Shown here: positions 15,757 to 24,906 of the stretch, in pieces | Layout of the letters: each line of letters begins with the position of its first letter | Position numbering within the stretch: the stretch's first letter is position 1 | Assembly (NCBI RefSeq): GCF_001514495.1 | Contig: NZ_BCNM01000001.1 | Coordinates: forward strand, 372,001 to 436,000 | Direction: 5' to 3' | Source: Paenibacillus pabuli NBRC 13638 | GTDB taxonomy: Bacteria; Bacillota; Bacilli; Paenibacillales; Paenibacillaceae | DNA: 64,000 bases | Notes under the pieces: model-generated | Told to the model about the DNA's origin: nothing | The model's input: the letters and a program-made list of their open reading frames with translations, nothing else | The model's database searches: none | Made by a program: the position numbers and the translations under genes

Positions 15757-17377
15757 TATCAGGTTCCGAAACAAGCTGCTGCTGTCGCATTTGGTGATTG
15801 CACTCATTCCGATTCTTCTGCTTGGGCTGCTCTCCTTCATTCAGTCCTACCGAATTCAAATGAAGGAGCTGCGGAGCGAAGCAGAAGCGAGTCTGGAACA
15901 GGTGTCCAACATTATGGATTATAAAATTAATCGGTACAATACGCTAAGTGAGTTCATGGTGCTTAATCGGGATTTATCTCAAATATTCACAAAAGACTAC
16001 GAAGAAAATTATTATCTTATGTATCTGGATTTCCGGGACATTCTTGAGCCATTGATCTCGAACATCCGGCTGATGGATGATGATATTGAGAGCATCACCT
16101 TTTATACGTCCGGGGAACTATTGGGAATACGCAACAACATTTTGCCAATTGGGGATCTCAAAAGCAAGGCATGGTATGACGGCTTTCGAGGCAGGCGGTG
16201 GATTGTGGACGGGGAGAAGCTTTATCTCGTTCAGGAACTGATCAGCAATCCGAAAGACAGCAATTTTATGGTGATCTCCATTCAGCATGATAGCATCTTT
16301 GCAGACCTCGACAATCTGTCGGAACATGTGGCCGTTCATATTGAGGACGCGAAGCAGCATGTGATATTCCAGGAAAACCAAGAGCGTGCTGCTATGGCTG
16401 CAGGTTTGAAAGTTGGAGAATCTGGCGATCTGAGTCTTCACCGCTCGCTCGCCAACAACGGCTGGACGATTCACTATAATCTGCTGAATACCAATGCGTA
16501 CGCCAATGCAATGAGTATTTTTCAGATTACGCTGTTTGTCATCATCCTCAGCCTGATGATTACCTTCCTGCTCATTTATGTCATATCCAATAACTTTACG
16601 CAGAGAATTATCCATATTAAGAATAAGGTGGACAAGGTGGAGCGGAACAATCTGGATGTGATTATCCGAAGTTCATCCAGGGATGAATTCGGTGAGCTGA
16701 CGAACGGCATTGGCAAGATGCTAAACAGGATTAACAGCCTGATCTCCCAAGTGTATCACGCCGAAATTGCCAAGAAGGAAAGTGAGTATAACAAGTTGAT
16801 CAGTCAGATTAACCCCCATTTCCTGTACAATACCCTATCATTCATACGGTGGAGGGCTGAGAAGAAGGCTGATATTGAGACGAGTTATATGGTATCTGCG
16901 CTCGCCCGTTTCTATAGAACAACACTAAACCAGGGAAGGCATATGGCCACTATTGAGGCTGAGGTGCAGCATATTAAGGCCTATCTGGATTTGCAGCTCA
17001 TCATGAACGATGGCCGATTTGATGTGGATTACCATATCAATGACGAGGTATTACATACCGAGATTATTCATTTTATTTTGCAGCCGATTGTGGAAAATGC
17101 CATCAAACATGGTTTTGTGGAGGCAGATGGGACAGATTATCATATTCACATTGCAGTTTGCCGGGTGGGAGAGGACATTAAATTAACTGTTCGTGATAAC
17201 GGTGTTGGCATGACGTCTGTGCAGACGATACGGTTGCTGACCGGGGAGAATGGCGGGTGTGGTGTCCGGAATGTAAATGATCGAATTCAGCTGTATTACG
17301 GCCCAGATTACGGGCTTGTTATTCACAGTGAGCCAGGCAGCGGAACCGAAGTCTCTGTCGTCCTTCCTGCCTTATAA
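15725..17377 (+). CDS. YesM-type sensor histidine kinase
   Basis: A 550-residue membrane kinase. Two membrane helices (about residues 18-40: LLLSHLVIALIPILLLGLLS, and about 260-285) enclose an extracellular sensor region of about 220 residues. Then a HAMP linker, a His_kinase domain with phospho-accepting His365 in QINPHFLYNTLSFIRW, and a HATPase domain with ENAIKHGF and VRDNGVGM. It overlaps the upstream response regulator gene by 32 bases. In this family the sensor often reads sugars, sometimes through the binding lipoprotein. A strong terminator follows, separating it from the transport genes. Confidence 0.93.
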   Translation: MIGWIKSKFNDIRFRNKLLLSHLVIALIPILLLGLLSFIQSYRIQMKELRSEAEASLEQVSNIMDYKINRYNTLSEFMVLNRDLSQIFTKDYEENYYLMYLDFRDILEPLISNIRLMDDDIESITFYTSGELLGIRNNILPIGDLKSKAWYDGFRGRRWIVDGEKLYLVQELISNPKDSNFMVISIQHDSIFADLDNLSEHVAVHIEDAKQHVIFQENQERAAMAAGLKVGESGDLSLHRSLANNGWTIHYNLLNTNAYANAMSIFQITLFVIILSLMITFLLIYVISNNFTQRIIHIKNKVDKVERNNLDVIIRSSSRDEFGELTNGIGKMLNRINSLISQVYHAEIAKKESEYNKLISQINPHFLYNTLSFIRWRAEKKADIETSYMVSALARFYRTTLNQGRHMATIEAEVQHIKAYLDLQLIMNDGRFDVDYHINDEVLHTEIIHFILQPIVENAIKHGFVEADGTDYHIHIAVCRVGEDIKLTVRDNGVGMTSVQTIRLLTGENGGCGVRNVNDRIQLYYGPDYGLVIHSEPGSGTEVSVVLPAL

Positions 17378-17408
17378 GTTGTTTATATACTCAGATCATA
17401 GTTTTGGT

Positions 17409-17440
17409 AAATAAGCGGTTGCTGTTGCAACCGCTTATTT
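17409..17440. terminator. Strong stem-loop terminator after the YesNM genes
   Basis: A 14-pair perfect stem (AAATAAGCGGTTGC / GCAACCGCTTATTT) with a 4-base loop, symmetric A and T flanks. Confidence 0.8.
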
Positions 17441-17500
17441 GGTTCCAGTTTCGGATCTTTAAATACAGAGAAATAAAGTGAAATGTGCAGGTCATAAAAA

Positions 17501-17555
17501 AAGTGGTACATATCCGAAAAATGTGGCATATACGCCATTTTTGAAAACGCATACA
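17501..17555 (+). promoter_or_regulatory. Direct-repeat activator site and promoter for the mannoside operon
   Basis: Two near-direct repeats start 20 bases apart: AAGTGGTACATATCCG (17501) and ATGTGGCATATACGCC (17521). Spacing of two helical turns is what AraC-type response regulators such as YesN bind. The second copy runs into the place of a -35 box for the -10 TACAAT (about 17550-17555). The start codon of the binding-protein gene is about 40 bases on. Confidence 0.5.
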
Positions 17556-17596
17556 ATTTGGTTATCAAAAGAAAATCACATAAAGGGGATGACAGG

Positions 17597-19234
17597 ATGA
17601 ACAAACGCAGAACGATGGCTACACTGCTGATTGGCAGTATGATGATGGCTGTATTCAGTGGATGTACCAGCGGCAATAACGAGAGCGCACAACCGCAAAT
17701 TTCACAACAGGACTATGAACCTTACGGTAAATACGAGTCGCCCGTAGAATTTACGATTGGCCGGAATACCAATCATGTGAACAACCTTCCTGCCGGCGAT
17801 ACCATTGAAGACAATCTGGCTACCCGCTATGTAGAAGACCGGGTGAACGTCAAGGCCAAGGTGGCTTGGGAAACAGATGATATGGATCAGAAGCTGTCAC
17901 TTTCAATGACCACTGGCGATCTGCCGGATGTAATGCTTGTCAGCCGCGAAATATTTAATCAGCTGGTGGATAACGATCTGATTGCCGACATGACGGAGGT
18001 TTACGAGAAGACAGCATCCGAGGGCGTTAAAAATATTTATGGTTCCTACGGAGATTTGCTGCTGAACCAGGTGAAGGTTGACGGCAAAATCATGGGTCTT
18101 CCCATGACCAATATCGGAAACCAGCACCAACTGCTGTGGGTCCGGAAGGACTGGGTGGATAAAGTCGGCGCGAAGCTGCCGGAATCCGTCGAGGATGTAT
18201 GGAATCTCGCCAGAACATTTGTGGAGAAGGACGTTTCGGGAACAGGCAAGACGGTAGGCATGGTCATGGATTCCAACGCAATGAACTTTACACCCATCTT
18301 CGCTGCACATGGTGCCTTTCCAATGAACTGGATACAGAAGGATGGTCAGGTTGAATATGGATCTGTTCAGCCTGAAGTGAAGCAAGCGCTGACAGAACTG
18401 AGCGCCATGTATAAAGAAGGCTTAATTGATAAACAGTTTGCTGTGCGGTCGAATGAAGAGAAGGAAGCCCTTGTTATCAACGGACAGGCCGGAATGGTAT
18501 TTAATCCATGGTGGATCGGCTACACCAACTACAAGGATTCCATCAAGCAAGATCCTGAAGCCGTCTGGGTTGCCGTATCTGCACCAGTCGATAAGAATGG
18601 CAAGTTTAAGACAATCCGGCAGGACCCTGTGGGCGGAGGTATAGTCGTTGTGAAGAAGGACTTTGCGCATCCTGAAGCGATTATGAAATCAGTCAATTTA
18701 ACAACAGATTTCCTGTACTCCTTAACGGAAGACGCCATTAAATACAAGAAAGATCATCCCGACGAGCTGCTGACCGATGCTAGCCGCTGGAACAATGATC
18801 CTACCCAGATTCCGATGCAAGTGGATTATGATGATGTACTTAAGCGTTATTACGATGATCTGATTAAGGCAGATGAGGCAGGTGATGCTTCTGCTGTTCA
18901 GGAAGATCGAGTGGTTTCTTTCAAGGCCTATCAGGAATTCAAAGAAAAAGGAAATGCGATTGATGCAAATACCTACGGAGAATACCTCTCGCGGATCGAG
19001 GGACAGCGTGAGGCAAACAACCCGAACCTGGAAGTGATCCCCGCAGGCTTTTATGGAACAACCGAAACCATGAAGCTGAAGTGGGCAAATCTGCAGAAGC
19101 TCGAAGAGGAAACCATGCTCAAGATCATTATGGGGGAAGCGCCTGTAGATGAGTTCGATAATTTTGTCGACACTTGGAAGCGTACGGGCGGCGATGAGAT
19201 TACAGAAGAAGTTAACGAGATGAGCAAGAGATGA
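17597..19234 (+). CDS. ABC oligosaccharide-binding lipoprotein (LplA/YtcQ-like)
   Basis: A 545-residue extracellular solute-binding protein, the larger type found with LplB/LplC permeases. Start at 17597 has AAAGGGGATGACAGG upstream. Signal peptide with lipobox (AVFSGC, Cys about residue 24). Later motifs: LPDVMLVSREIF, IMGLPMTNIGNQHQLLWVRK, and long C-terminal helical lobe. It should bind oligosaccharides at the cell surface; the neighbouring GH76 and GH125 point to alpha-1,6-mannosyl oligomers. First gene of a five-gene operon; a 3' hairpin separates it from the permease genes. Confidence 0.93.
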   Translation: MNKRRTMATLLIGSMMMAVFSGCTSGNNESAQPQISQQDYEPYGKYESPVEFTIGRNTNHVNNLPAGDTIEDNLATRYVEDRVNVKAKVAWETDDMDQKLSLSMTTGDLPDVMLVSREIFNQLVDNDLIADMTEVYEKTASEGVKNIYGSYGDLLLNQVKVDGKIMGLPMTNIGNQHQLLWVRKDWVDKVGAKLPESVEDVWNLARTFVEKDVSGTGKTVGMVMDSNAMNFTPIFAAHGAFPMNWIQKDGQVEYGSVQPEVKQALTELSAMYKEGLIDKQFAVRSNEEKEALVINGQAGMVFNPWWIGYTNYKDSIKQDPEAVWVAVSAPVDKNGKFKTIRQDPVGGGIVVVKKDFAHPEAIMKSVNLTTDFLYSLTEDAIKYKKDHPDELLTDASRWNNDPTQIPMQVDYDDVLKRYYDDLIKADEAGDASAVQEDRVVSFKAYQEFKEKGNAIDANTYGEYLSRIEGQREANNPNLEVIPAGFYGTTETMKLKWANLQKLEEETMLKIIMGEAPVDEFDNFVDTWKRTGGDEITEEVNEMSKR

Positions 19235-19251
19235 CGATTGCGTGAGCTTGG

Positions 19252-19281
19252 GTGCGGAAGCCTGATCGTGGCCTTCCGCAC
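19252..19281 (+). other. Intra-operon stem-loop after the binding-protein gene
   Basis: GTGCGGAAGCC pairs with GGCCTTCCGCAC (one extra C), with a short loop and no T run. It sits between the lipoprotein stop and the first permease gene. Such hairpins usually protect the upstream mRNA so that binding protein outnumbers permease; that is inference here. Confidence 0.6.
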
Positions 19282-19337
19282 GGGCTTTCGCCGATAAAGT
19301 CTGTCCAATTAGGCACATGATGGAGGTGGAAAGGACA

Positions 19338-20294
19338 ATGGCGCCAATGGAAACAACCGTTAATCAAGAAAGGGAAGTGCGTTACCGGAGGATAAAGAAA
19401 AAGAAACGTAAAACTTTTGACGAAATGACCTATCATTTTATGCTGCTGCCTGGCATGGTCATGCTGTTCATTTTCTCAATTGTGCCGATGTTCGGGGTCG
19501 TGATGGCCTTCCAAAAGTTTATTCCCGCCAAAGGCATATTCGGTTCCAAATGGGCAGGGCTTTCCAATTTCACATATATGTTTCAACTGCCGGACGCGAA
19601 GCAGATTTTCATTAATACATTAGTCATCGCAGTCGGAAAGATTGCTTTAGGGTTGATTGTACCTATCGTATTCGCTCTGCTGTTAAATGAGGTTCGTCTA
19701 AAGGTATTCAAGAGCTCGATTCAAACGATTGTCTATTTGCCGCACTTTATGTCCTGGGTAGTTCTGGGCACGATGCTGACGATGATCTTTTCCTTCGATG
19801 GCATGGTAAACAACTTCCTTGAGTTTCTTGGCCTGGAGCGGATTATGTTTCTGGCGAGCAATGACTGGTTCAGACCGCTGCTCATTGTAACGGATACATG
19901 GAAGGAATTTGGTTACGGGACGATTGTCTATCTGGCGGCATTAACGGCGATTAACCCCGCATTGTATGAATCCGCCGCAATGGATGGTGCAAGTCGCTGG
20001 AAACAGACACTGAACATCACGCTGCCAGGCATGTTTCCAACCATTATCCTGTTAGGCACACTGAGTCTTGGCAATGTGCTGAATGCAGGCTTTGACCAGG
20101 TGTTCAATCTGTATAATCCGCTGGTATATGAAACAGGCGATATTATTGATACATTTGTGTATCGTATGGGTCTGATCAACATGCAATATTCATTTGCAAC
20201 TGCGATTGGACTGATGAAATCGGTCATCAGCTTTGTGCTGATCGTGATTTCCTACAGGCTGGCTTCGAGGTATGCGGGATACAGAATTTTCTAG
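19338..20294 (+). CDS. ABC transporter permease (LplB/YtcP family)
   Basis: A 318-residue membrane protein with six predicted helices; a basic N-terminus (RRIKKKKRKTFDE) precedes the first (FMLLPGMVMLFIFSIVPMFG). EAA loop: ESAAMDGASRWKQTLNITLP. The start at 19338 is preferred because GGAGG and AAGGA lie within the preceding 16 bases; an in-frame ATG at 19317 has no ribosome site. Partner of the next gene. Imports the sugar held by the upstream lipoprotein. Confidence 0.93.
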   Translation: MAPMETTVNQEREVRYRRIKKKKRKTFDEMTYHFMLLPGMVMLFIFSIVPMFGVVMAFQKFIPAKGIFGSKWAGLSNFTYMFQLPDAKQIFINTLVIAVGKIALGLIVPIVFALLLNEVRLKVFKSSIQTIVYLPHFMSWVVLGTMLTMIFSFDGMVNNFLEFLGLERIMFLASNDWFRPLLIVTDTWKEFGYGTIVYLAALTAINPALYESAAMDGASRWKQTLNITLPGMFPTIILLGTLSLGNVLNAGFDQVFNLYNPLVYETGDIIDTFVYRMGLINMQYSFATAIGLMKSVISFVLIVISYRLASRYAGYRIF

Positions 20295-20304
20295 GAGGGT
20301 TAGC

Positions 20305-21192
20305 ATGATTCAATCCAAATCGCTTGGTTCCAGGCTATCCCGCCTGTTGATCCTGATTACGTTGATCCTGATTACGTTCATATCCCTGGCGCCGATCGTC
20401 AATACCATTATGGTGTCCGTCAGCAGCAGTACGGCTGTGAATGCAGGTCGGGTCTACTTTTTTCCAGTGGAGCTGAATTTCTCATCGTATGGGCAGATTT
20501 TGAATGATACGAAGTTTTGGAAGGCTTTTCTGATCTCGGTCGAGCGGGTGGTGCTTGGGGGAGCGATCAACATGATTTTGACGATTCTCATGGCCTATCC
20601 GTTGTCACGAAGCGTCACACAATTCAGATCGAGAAACACATATATGTGGATTATCGTGTTTACCATGCTGTTTAGCGGCGGAATCGTTCCCTGGTATATG
20701 GTAATCAGCAAGCTGGGGTTGATCAACAGCATATGGGCCTTGGTTCTGCCGGGGGCCGTTCCTGTCTTTAATGTGATTCTGCTCATGAACTTCTTCAAGG
20801 GAATTCCAAAGGAACTGGAAGAGGCCGCATTCATTGACGGTGCCAGTCCGCTTAAAATTCTGCTTAAAATCTTCATCCCCATTTCCATGCCGAGCCTGGC
20901 AACGATCATGCTGTTTGTCATTGTCGGGCACTGGAACAATTTCTTTGACGGCATCATTCTGATTAACGACAGTTCAAAAATACCGCTCCAGACCTATCTG
21001 CAGCAGCTCAGCCTCACAAGGGATCAGATGCAGAATCTTTCGGTCGAACAGCTGCAGCAGTTTAATAAAATCTCCAATACCACACTGAATTCTGCCAAAA
21101 TTCTGGTATCCATGATTCCGATTCTGCTGATTTATCCTTTTCTGCAACGTTATTTAATCCACGGAATCGTTCTGGGTGCTGTAAAGGAATAA
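20305..21192 (+). CDS. ABC transporter permease (LplC/YtcP family)
   Basis: A 295-residue membrane protein. Start 20305 is set by TAGGAGGG 6 bases upstream and lies 10 bases after the previous stop. First helix LILITLILITFISLAPIVN. EAA loop: EAAFIDGASPLKILLKIFIP. C-terminus YLIHGIVLGAVKE is the family's usual tail. No ATPase in the operon. Works with the LplB-like permease. Confidence 0.93.
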   Translation: MIQSKSLGSRLSRLLILITLILITFISLAPIVNTIMVSVSSSTAVNAGRVYFFPVELNFSSYGQILNDTKFWKAFLISVERVVLGGAINMILTILMAYPLSRSVTQFRSRNTYMWIIVFTMLFSGGIVPWYMVISKLGLINSIWALVLPGAVPVFNVILLMNFFKGIPKELEEAAFIDGASPLKILLKIFIPISMPSLATIMLFVIVGHWNNFFDGIILINDSSKIPLQTYLQQLSLTRDQMQNLSVEQLQQFNKISNTTLNSAKILVSMIPILLIYPFLQRYLIHGIVLGAVKE

Positions 21193-21355
21193 TTCAGTCT
21201 GGATATTAGCCTCATTAGCCGTTCGGTCTGGGAAGCGTGGAAGGGGGTGAAGGAACACCCGTCAGGGACAGGCGCGAACCGAGCTGGAGCGAAGGATTGA
21301 CCCTGCTTTACGAGTGAACGTTAGTATATGTCGACTGGAGAAGGGAAGGGATCTA

Positions 21356-22495
21356 ATGAGCAAAAGGAAAATGGTGAGCCTCACGCTGGTACTCAGTATT
21401 ATTCTGGTAACCACTATGGGGGCAACAAGTGGTGGTAAGAATCGCTACGCCGATCAGGCGCAGTGGTCGCAAGAGAAGCTGCATGAATACTACTGGAACG
21501 ATACATCCAAAATGATGAATAATGCTTATCCATCCACCCCAGATGGTGAACATGCTTTGAATTACTGGTGGAAGGCTCATGCAGTCGATGCATTGGTAGA
21601 CGGATATGAACGAACAGGAGACAAGGCGTACACGGAGCGTGCGGAAGAACTCGTTCGCAGTATTATTGCACGCAACGGTTCACTTCACAATGAATTCTAC
21701 GATGATATGGAATGGCTCGCGCTTGCCGGGCTTCGTCTGTATGATGCAACAGGCAGTGAAGAGATGAAGGGATACGTACTGGCGTTGTGGGATGACATCA
21801 AGACAGCCTGGTGGGAAGATGAGCTTGGCGGTATGGCGTGGAAAAAGGATCAGCGGTATAACCGAAATGCGTGCTCCAGTGGGCCTGCCGCCATCTTGGC
21901 TGCAAGGCTGTATGAACGTTTTGGCGATGCCCGGGATCTGGAATGGGCCAAAAAAATATATGATTGGGAGAAACAATATCTGGTTCATCCGAAAACGGGC
22001 CTGGTAGCGGATGGTTTGGTGCTGCAGGAGGATGGCACACTGGATGTGAATGAAGCATGGATCTTTACTTACAACCAAGGCACGTTTATCGGGGCGGGTG
22101 TCGAACTCTACCGGATTACAGGGGATAAGACGTATTTAAGAGATGCCGAGAAAACCGCAGCCGGTTCGTTGAAGAACTTAACAGATGAGAAGACGGGCAT
22201 ATTCAAAGAGGACGGCGACGGGGACGGTGCGTTGTTCAAAGGCATACTAATCCGCTATATGGTTGAGTTGTATGAAATCGGGCATAACAAAAGCTTGAAA
22301 AAGGCGGTTTATCGTAATGCCGAGGCCTTGCTGAAGGGCAGCCGGAACACAGGATTATTCGGTCAAGCTTGGGGCAAAGCAGCCCAGAACCCGCTCGACC
22401 TGACCGCACAGCTTAGCGGTGTGTTCCTGCTGGAGGGAGCTGCAAAACTGGAAGCAAGCGAAGCAGAAAAGCCAGGTGAAGCAGGGAAGAAGTAG
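21356..22495 (+). CDS. Secreted GH76 alpha-1,6-mannanase-like glycoside hydrolase
   Basis: A 379-residue enzyme of the GH76 (alpha/alpha)6 barrel family, endo-acting on alpha-1,6-mannan backbones as in fungal cell walls. The catalytic Asp pair is visible at residues 116-117 (NEFYDDMEWLALAGLRLYDA), followed by GGMAWKKDQRYNRNACSSGP and WIFTYNQGTFIGAGVELY. An N-terminal hydrophobic segment (MVSLTLVLSIILVTTMGATS) should act as a signal peptide; there is no lipobox. Start 21356 has AGAAGGGAAGGGA upstream. Fourth gene of the operon, 163 bases after the permease. A Glu/Lys-rich tail ends the protein. Confidence 0.88.
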   Translation: MSKRKMVSLTLVLSIILVTTMGATSGGKNRYADQAQWSQEKLHEYYWNDTSKMMNNAYPSTPDGEHALNYWWKAHAVDALVDGYERTGDKAYTERAEELVRSIIARNGSLHNEFYDDMEWLALAGLRLYDATGSEEMKGYVLALWDDIKTAWWEDELGGMAWKKDQRYNRNACSSGPAAILAARLYERFGDARDLEWAKKIYDWEKQYLVHPKTGLVADGLVLQEDGTLDVNEAWIFTYNQGTFIGAGVELYRITGDKTYLRDAEKTAAGSLKNLTDEKTGIFKEDGDGDGALFKGILIRYMVELYEIGHNKSLKKAVYRNAEALLKGSRNTGLFGQAWGKAAQNPLDLTAQLSGVFLLEGAAKLEASEAEKPGEAGKK

Positions 22496-22550
22496 CCGTT
22501 TGAAATGGAACATAAGTCAACAGGATAATAATTATTAGAGGTCAGCGTCT

Positions 22551-22581
22551 GCATGAGTCTTTCCGAGAAGAGGACTCATGC
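22551..22581 (+). other. Intra-operon stem-loop between GH76 and GH125 genes
   Basis: GCATGAGTC (22551-22559) pairs perfectly with GACTCATGC (22573-22581). No T run follows, so it is more likely an mRNA stability or processing element than a full terminator. Confidence 0.5.
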
Positions 22582-22643
22582 GGTGCTGTGCATCCTAGGA
22601 AAGGGTAGTTTCATAATTATGGCGAATGAGAGGAGCACTTAAA

Positions 22644-23927
22644 ATGCATCCAATTACAGAACTCCCGGAAGCAATGAAAAGATTGACGGATAAAGTGCGG
22701 GAAAAGCAATCGGAACGCACAGCTGACATGTTTGAGCGATGTTTGGCTAGTACCTGGAATACCACCTTAAAGAACAAGGAGGACGGTTCAACCTTTGTTA
22801 TTACAGGTGATATACCTGCCATGTGGCTGCGAGATTCTGCTGCACAGGTCAGACCTTTCCTGGTGCTATCGGATGATCCACAGATCGGTGACATGATTCA
22901 AGGTGTGGTACGACGTCAATTTGATTATATTTTGCAAGATCCTTACGCCAATGCTTTTAATGAATCTGCCGACGGTAAGGGACATCAGGATGATATAACC
23001 GACATGAACCCGTGGATTTGGGAGCGTAAATACGAGATTGACTCGCTATGTTATCCGATCCAACTCAGTTATCTGCTGTGGAAGAACTCCGGCAGGATTA
23101 ACCATTTGGATGAAGCTTTCCGTGCAGGTGTATTACAGATTATAGAGTTGTGGAAGAGAGAACAGCGTCATGAGACGGACTCCGCGTACACCTTTGAACG
23201 GAGCAACTGCCCGCCATCGGATACCCTAGTGCGAGACGGCAGAGGGTCAGAGACTGGATATACCGGCATGACCTGGTCCGGTTTCAGACCGAGTGATGAT
23301 GCCTGTACATACGGTTATCTGGTACCGTCGAATATGTTCGCAGTAGTTGTGCTGAGGTACGTGACGGAGATTGCTCAGGAGGTTCTGATGGAGGAGGAGC
23401 TTGCGGAAGCGGCAAGGAAACTTGCTACACAGATTGAGGCAGGCATTCACCAGTATGGTGTTGTAGAGGATGATCAATGCGGTCCCATTTATGCATATGA
23501 AGTGGATGGGCTTGGCTCGACCCATCTGATGGACGACGCCAACGTACCCAGCTTGCTATCCATCCCTTACCTGGGATATTCAAATGCGGATGATCCGGTC
23601 TATGTAAATACAAGGCAATTTATCTTGAGTGAGCGCAATCCGTACTTCTACCAGGGGGAAGCAGCATCTGGCATTGGCAGTCCGCATACGCCGGATCAAT
23701 ATATCTGGCCTATTGCGCTAGCGATGCAAGGCATGACCGCAAAGGATACTGCTGAACAGCAACGCCTTCTTGAATTACTGCTTGCAACGGACGGAGGAAC
23801 CGGGTTCATGCATGAAGGATTTCATGCGGATCGTCCGGAGGAATTTACCCGGCCCTGGTTCTCCTGGGCTAATATGATGTTTTGTGAACTGGTGCTGTTA
23901 TGTTCCGGTGTCACTGTTAAAAGGTGA
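22644..23927 (+). CDS. GH125 exo-alpha-1,6-mannosidase
   Basis: A 427-residue member of GH125 (formerly DUF1237), inverting exo-alpha-1,6-mannosidases. Signature blocks are visible: TGDIPAMWLRDSAAQVRPFL with the catalytic Asp, KYEIDSLCYPIQL, and FMHEGFHADRPEEFTRPWFSW with the catalytic Glu. No signal peptide, so it acts in the cytoplasm on imported mannooligosaccharides. Start 22644 is set by GAGAGGAG 8 bases upstream. Last gene of the operon; a stem-loop follows. Pairing of secreted GH76 with cytoplasmic GH125 is a coherent alpha-1,6-mannan pathway. Confidence 0.92.
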   Translation: MHPITELPEAMKRLTDKVREKQSERTADMFERCLASTWNTTLKNKEDGSTFVITGDIPAMWLRDSAAQVRPFLVLSDDPQIGDMIQGVVRRQFDYILQDPYANAFNESADGKGHQDDITDMNPWIWERKYEIDSLCYPIQLSYLLWKNSGRINHLDEAFRAGVLQIIELWKREQRHETDSAYTFERSNCPPSDTLVRDGRGSETGYTGMTWSGFRPSDDACTYGYLVPSNMFAVVVLRYVTEIAQEVLMEEELAEAARKLATQIEAGIHQYGVVEDDQCGPIYAYEVDGLGSTHLMDDANVPSLLSIPYLGYSNADDPVYVNTRQFILSERNPYFYQGEAASGIGSPHTPDQYIWPIALAMQGMTAKDTAEQQRLLELLLATDGGTGFMHEGFHADRPEEFTRPWFSWANMMFCELVLLCSGVTVKR

Positions 23928-23951
23928 AAATCTGCGGTGAGGTTCATCCGT

Positions 23952-23994
23952 AAAAAGCATCGTACCCGATATCTTAAGGGTTACGATGCTTTTA
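23952..23994. terminator. Terminator after the GH125 gene
   Basis: Stem AAAAGCATCGTA-CCC / GGG-TTACGATGCTTTT with one bulged T; short T run, so moderately strong. Confidence 0.7.
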
Positions 23995-24208
23995 AGCGTC
24001 TGCAGTAATCCAATGGAAACAAATAACGGGGACTTGCCGTACCAATTGGCTTTCGCTCCATACGGGCTGACTAACGCTTTCTGTACAGGTATGTTTTACA
24101 TGGATTTTGTTCTCCGGTGCAACTTACAAACAGTGATGACTTGGCAGCAATCAGCTATAATGTACAAGTTGTAATCAAATTGATGTGATCATTGGAGGAG
24201 GCACCGAT

Positions 24209-24559
24209 ATGAATAATATCATTGAATATTGTTTGAAAAAGAAAGGCGCGATTAAAGATTATCCATTTGGATCGAATCCTGTGGTATTCAAGATTGCAGG
24301 CAAAATGTTCGCCCTTATTTTTGAAGATAAAGAGAACGATCCCTACATTAACCTGAAATGTGACCCGGTGATTGCAGAAAACTTGAGAGAGCAGCACGAA
24401 GCCATTCGACCAGGCTACCACATGAATAAGGAACATTGGAATACGATTGTCATCGATGGTTCGTTGCCAGAGGCAGACATTTTTGACATGATTGATCATT
24501 CATACGAAAGGGTCATCAATAAACTGCCCAAAACCGTTCAAAAGTCCATATTGGAGTGA
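24209..24559 (+). CDS. MmcQ/YjbR family protein
   Basis: A 116-residue protein of the MmcQ/YjbR fold (double-winged CyaY-like). Typical blocks: CLKKKGAIKDYPFGSNPVVFKIAGKMF split over the start, then KCDPVIAENLREQH and PGYHMNKEHWNTI, and C-terminal SYERVINKLPK. The ATG at 24209 has TGGAGGAGG upstream. Members are annotated as DNA-binding or as small unknown proteins; no firm role is established. Monocistronic, followed by a terminator at 24704. Confidence 0.88.
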   Translation: MNNIIEYCLKKKGAIKDYPFGSNPVVFKIAGKMFALIFEDKENDPYINLKCDPVIAENLREQHEAIRPGYHMNKEHWNTIVIDGSLPEADIFDMIDHSYERVINKLPKTVQKSILE

Positions 24560-24703
24560 GGTTATTTATATTGCCGACCGTTCTCTCCAATATAGAGCTC
24601 TCCCTTGATGTGTGAGATAAATCTCTAAATGTAAATGAATTGCTCAAACAAGGGGTTATTACGAAATAGAATGTGCCAAAAACGAATATGCAATCGCACG
24701 TTG

Positions 24704-24729
24704 AAAGTCGCCATTAAGGCGGCTTTTTT
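24704..24729 (+). terminator. Terminator after the YjbR gene
   Basis: AAAGTCGCC / GGCGGCTTT stem with a 5-base loop and six T; same stem as at 382. The 24730-24841 interval holds nothing coding. Confidence 0.85.
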
Positions 24730-24819
24730 GATTTTGAACAGGAAAGACTGAGGTTTGCTACGCTGGATATAATTAGATTTGAACCAGGTTATTCATCAAA
24801 TCATTAGACCTCACACGTT

Positions 24820-24834
24820 ATGAAAGCGATTTAA
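24820..24834 (+). promoter_or_regulatory. cre-like site upstream of the PTS operon
   Basis: ATGAAAGCGATTTAA agrees with WTGNAANCGNWNNCW except one position (A for C). It ends 7 bases before the -35 box. Possible CcpA site. Confidence 0.4.
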
Positions 24835-24841
24835 ATTTGTG

Positions 24842-24888
24842 TTGACGAAAACCATTTTCATAATTATTATGTAAATGAAAATAGTTTT
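24842..24888 (+). promoter_or_regulatory. Promoter and RpiR-type operator of the PTS-nanE operon
   Basis: TTGACG (24842-24847), 17-base spacer, TATTAT (24865-24870) form a good SigA promoter. An inverted repeat overlaps it: AAAACCATTTTCAT (24848-24861) and ATGAAAATAGTTTT (24875-24888), 13 of 14 positions complementary, centres 27 bases apart. Binding would cover the promoter, so repression by the RpiR-family protein encoded at the end of the operon is the natural reading. Confidence 0.75.
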
Positions 24889-24906
24889 AGAGAGGTGGAT
24901 ATCACT

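Noticed and set aside
21233..21300. Hairpin-like GGGTG/CACCC in the gap before the GH76 gene
   Set aside because: Short stem, no T run and no repeats elsewhere; not strong enough to list as a regulatory feature.
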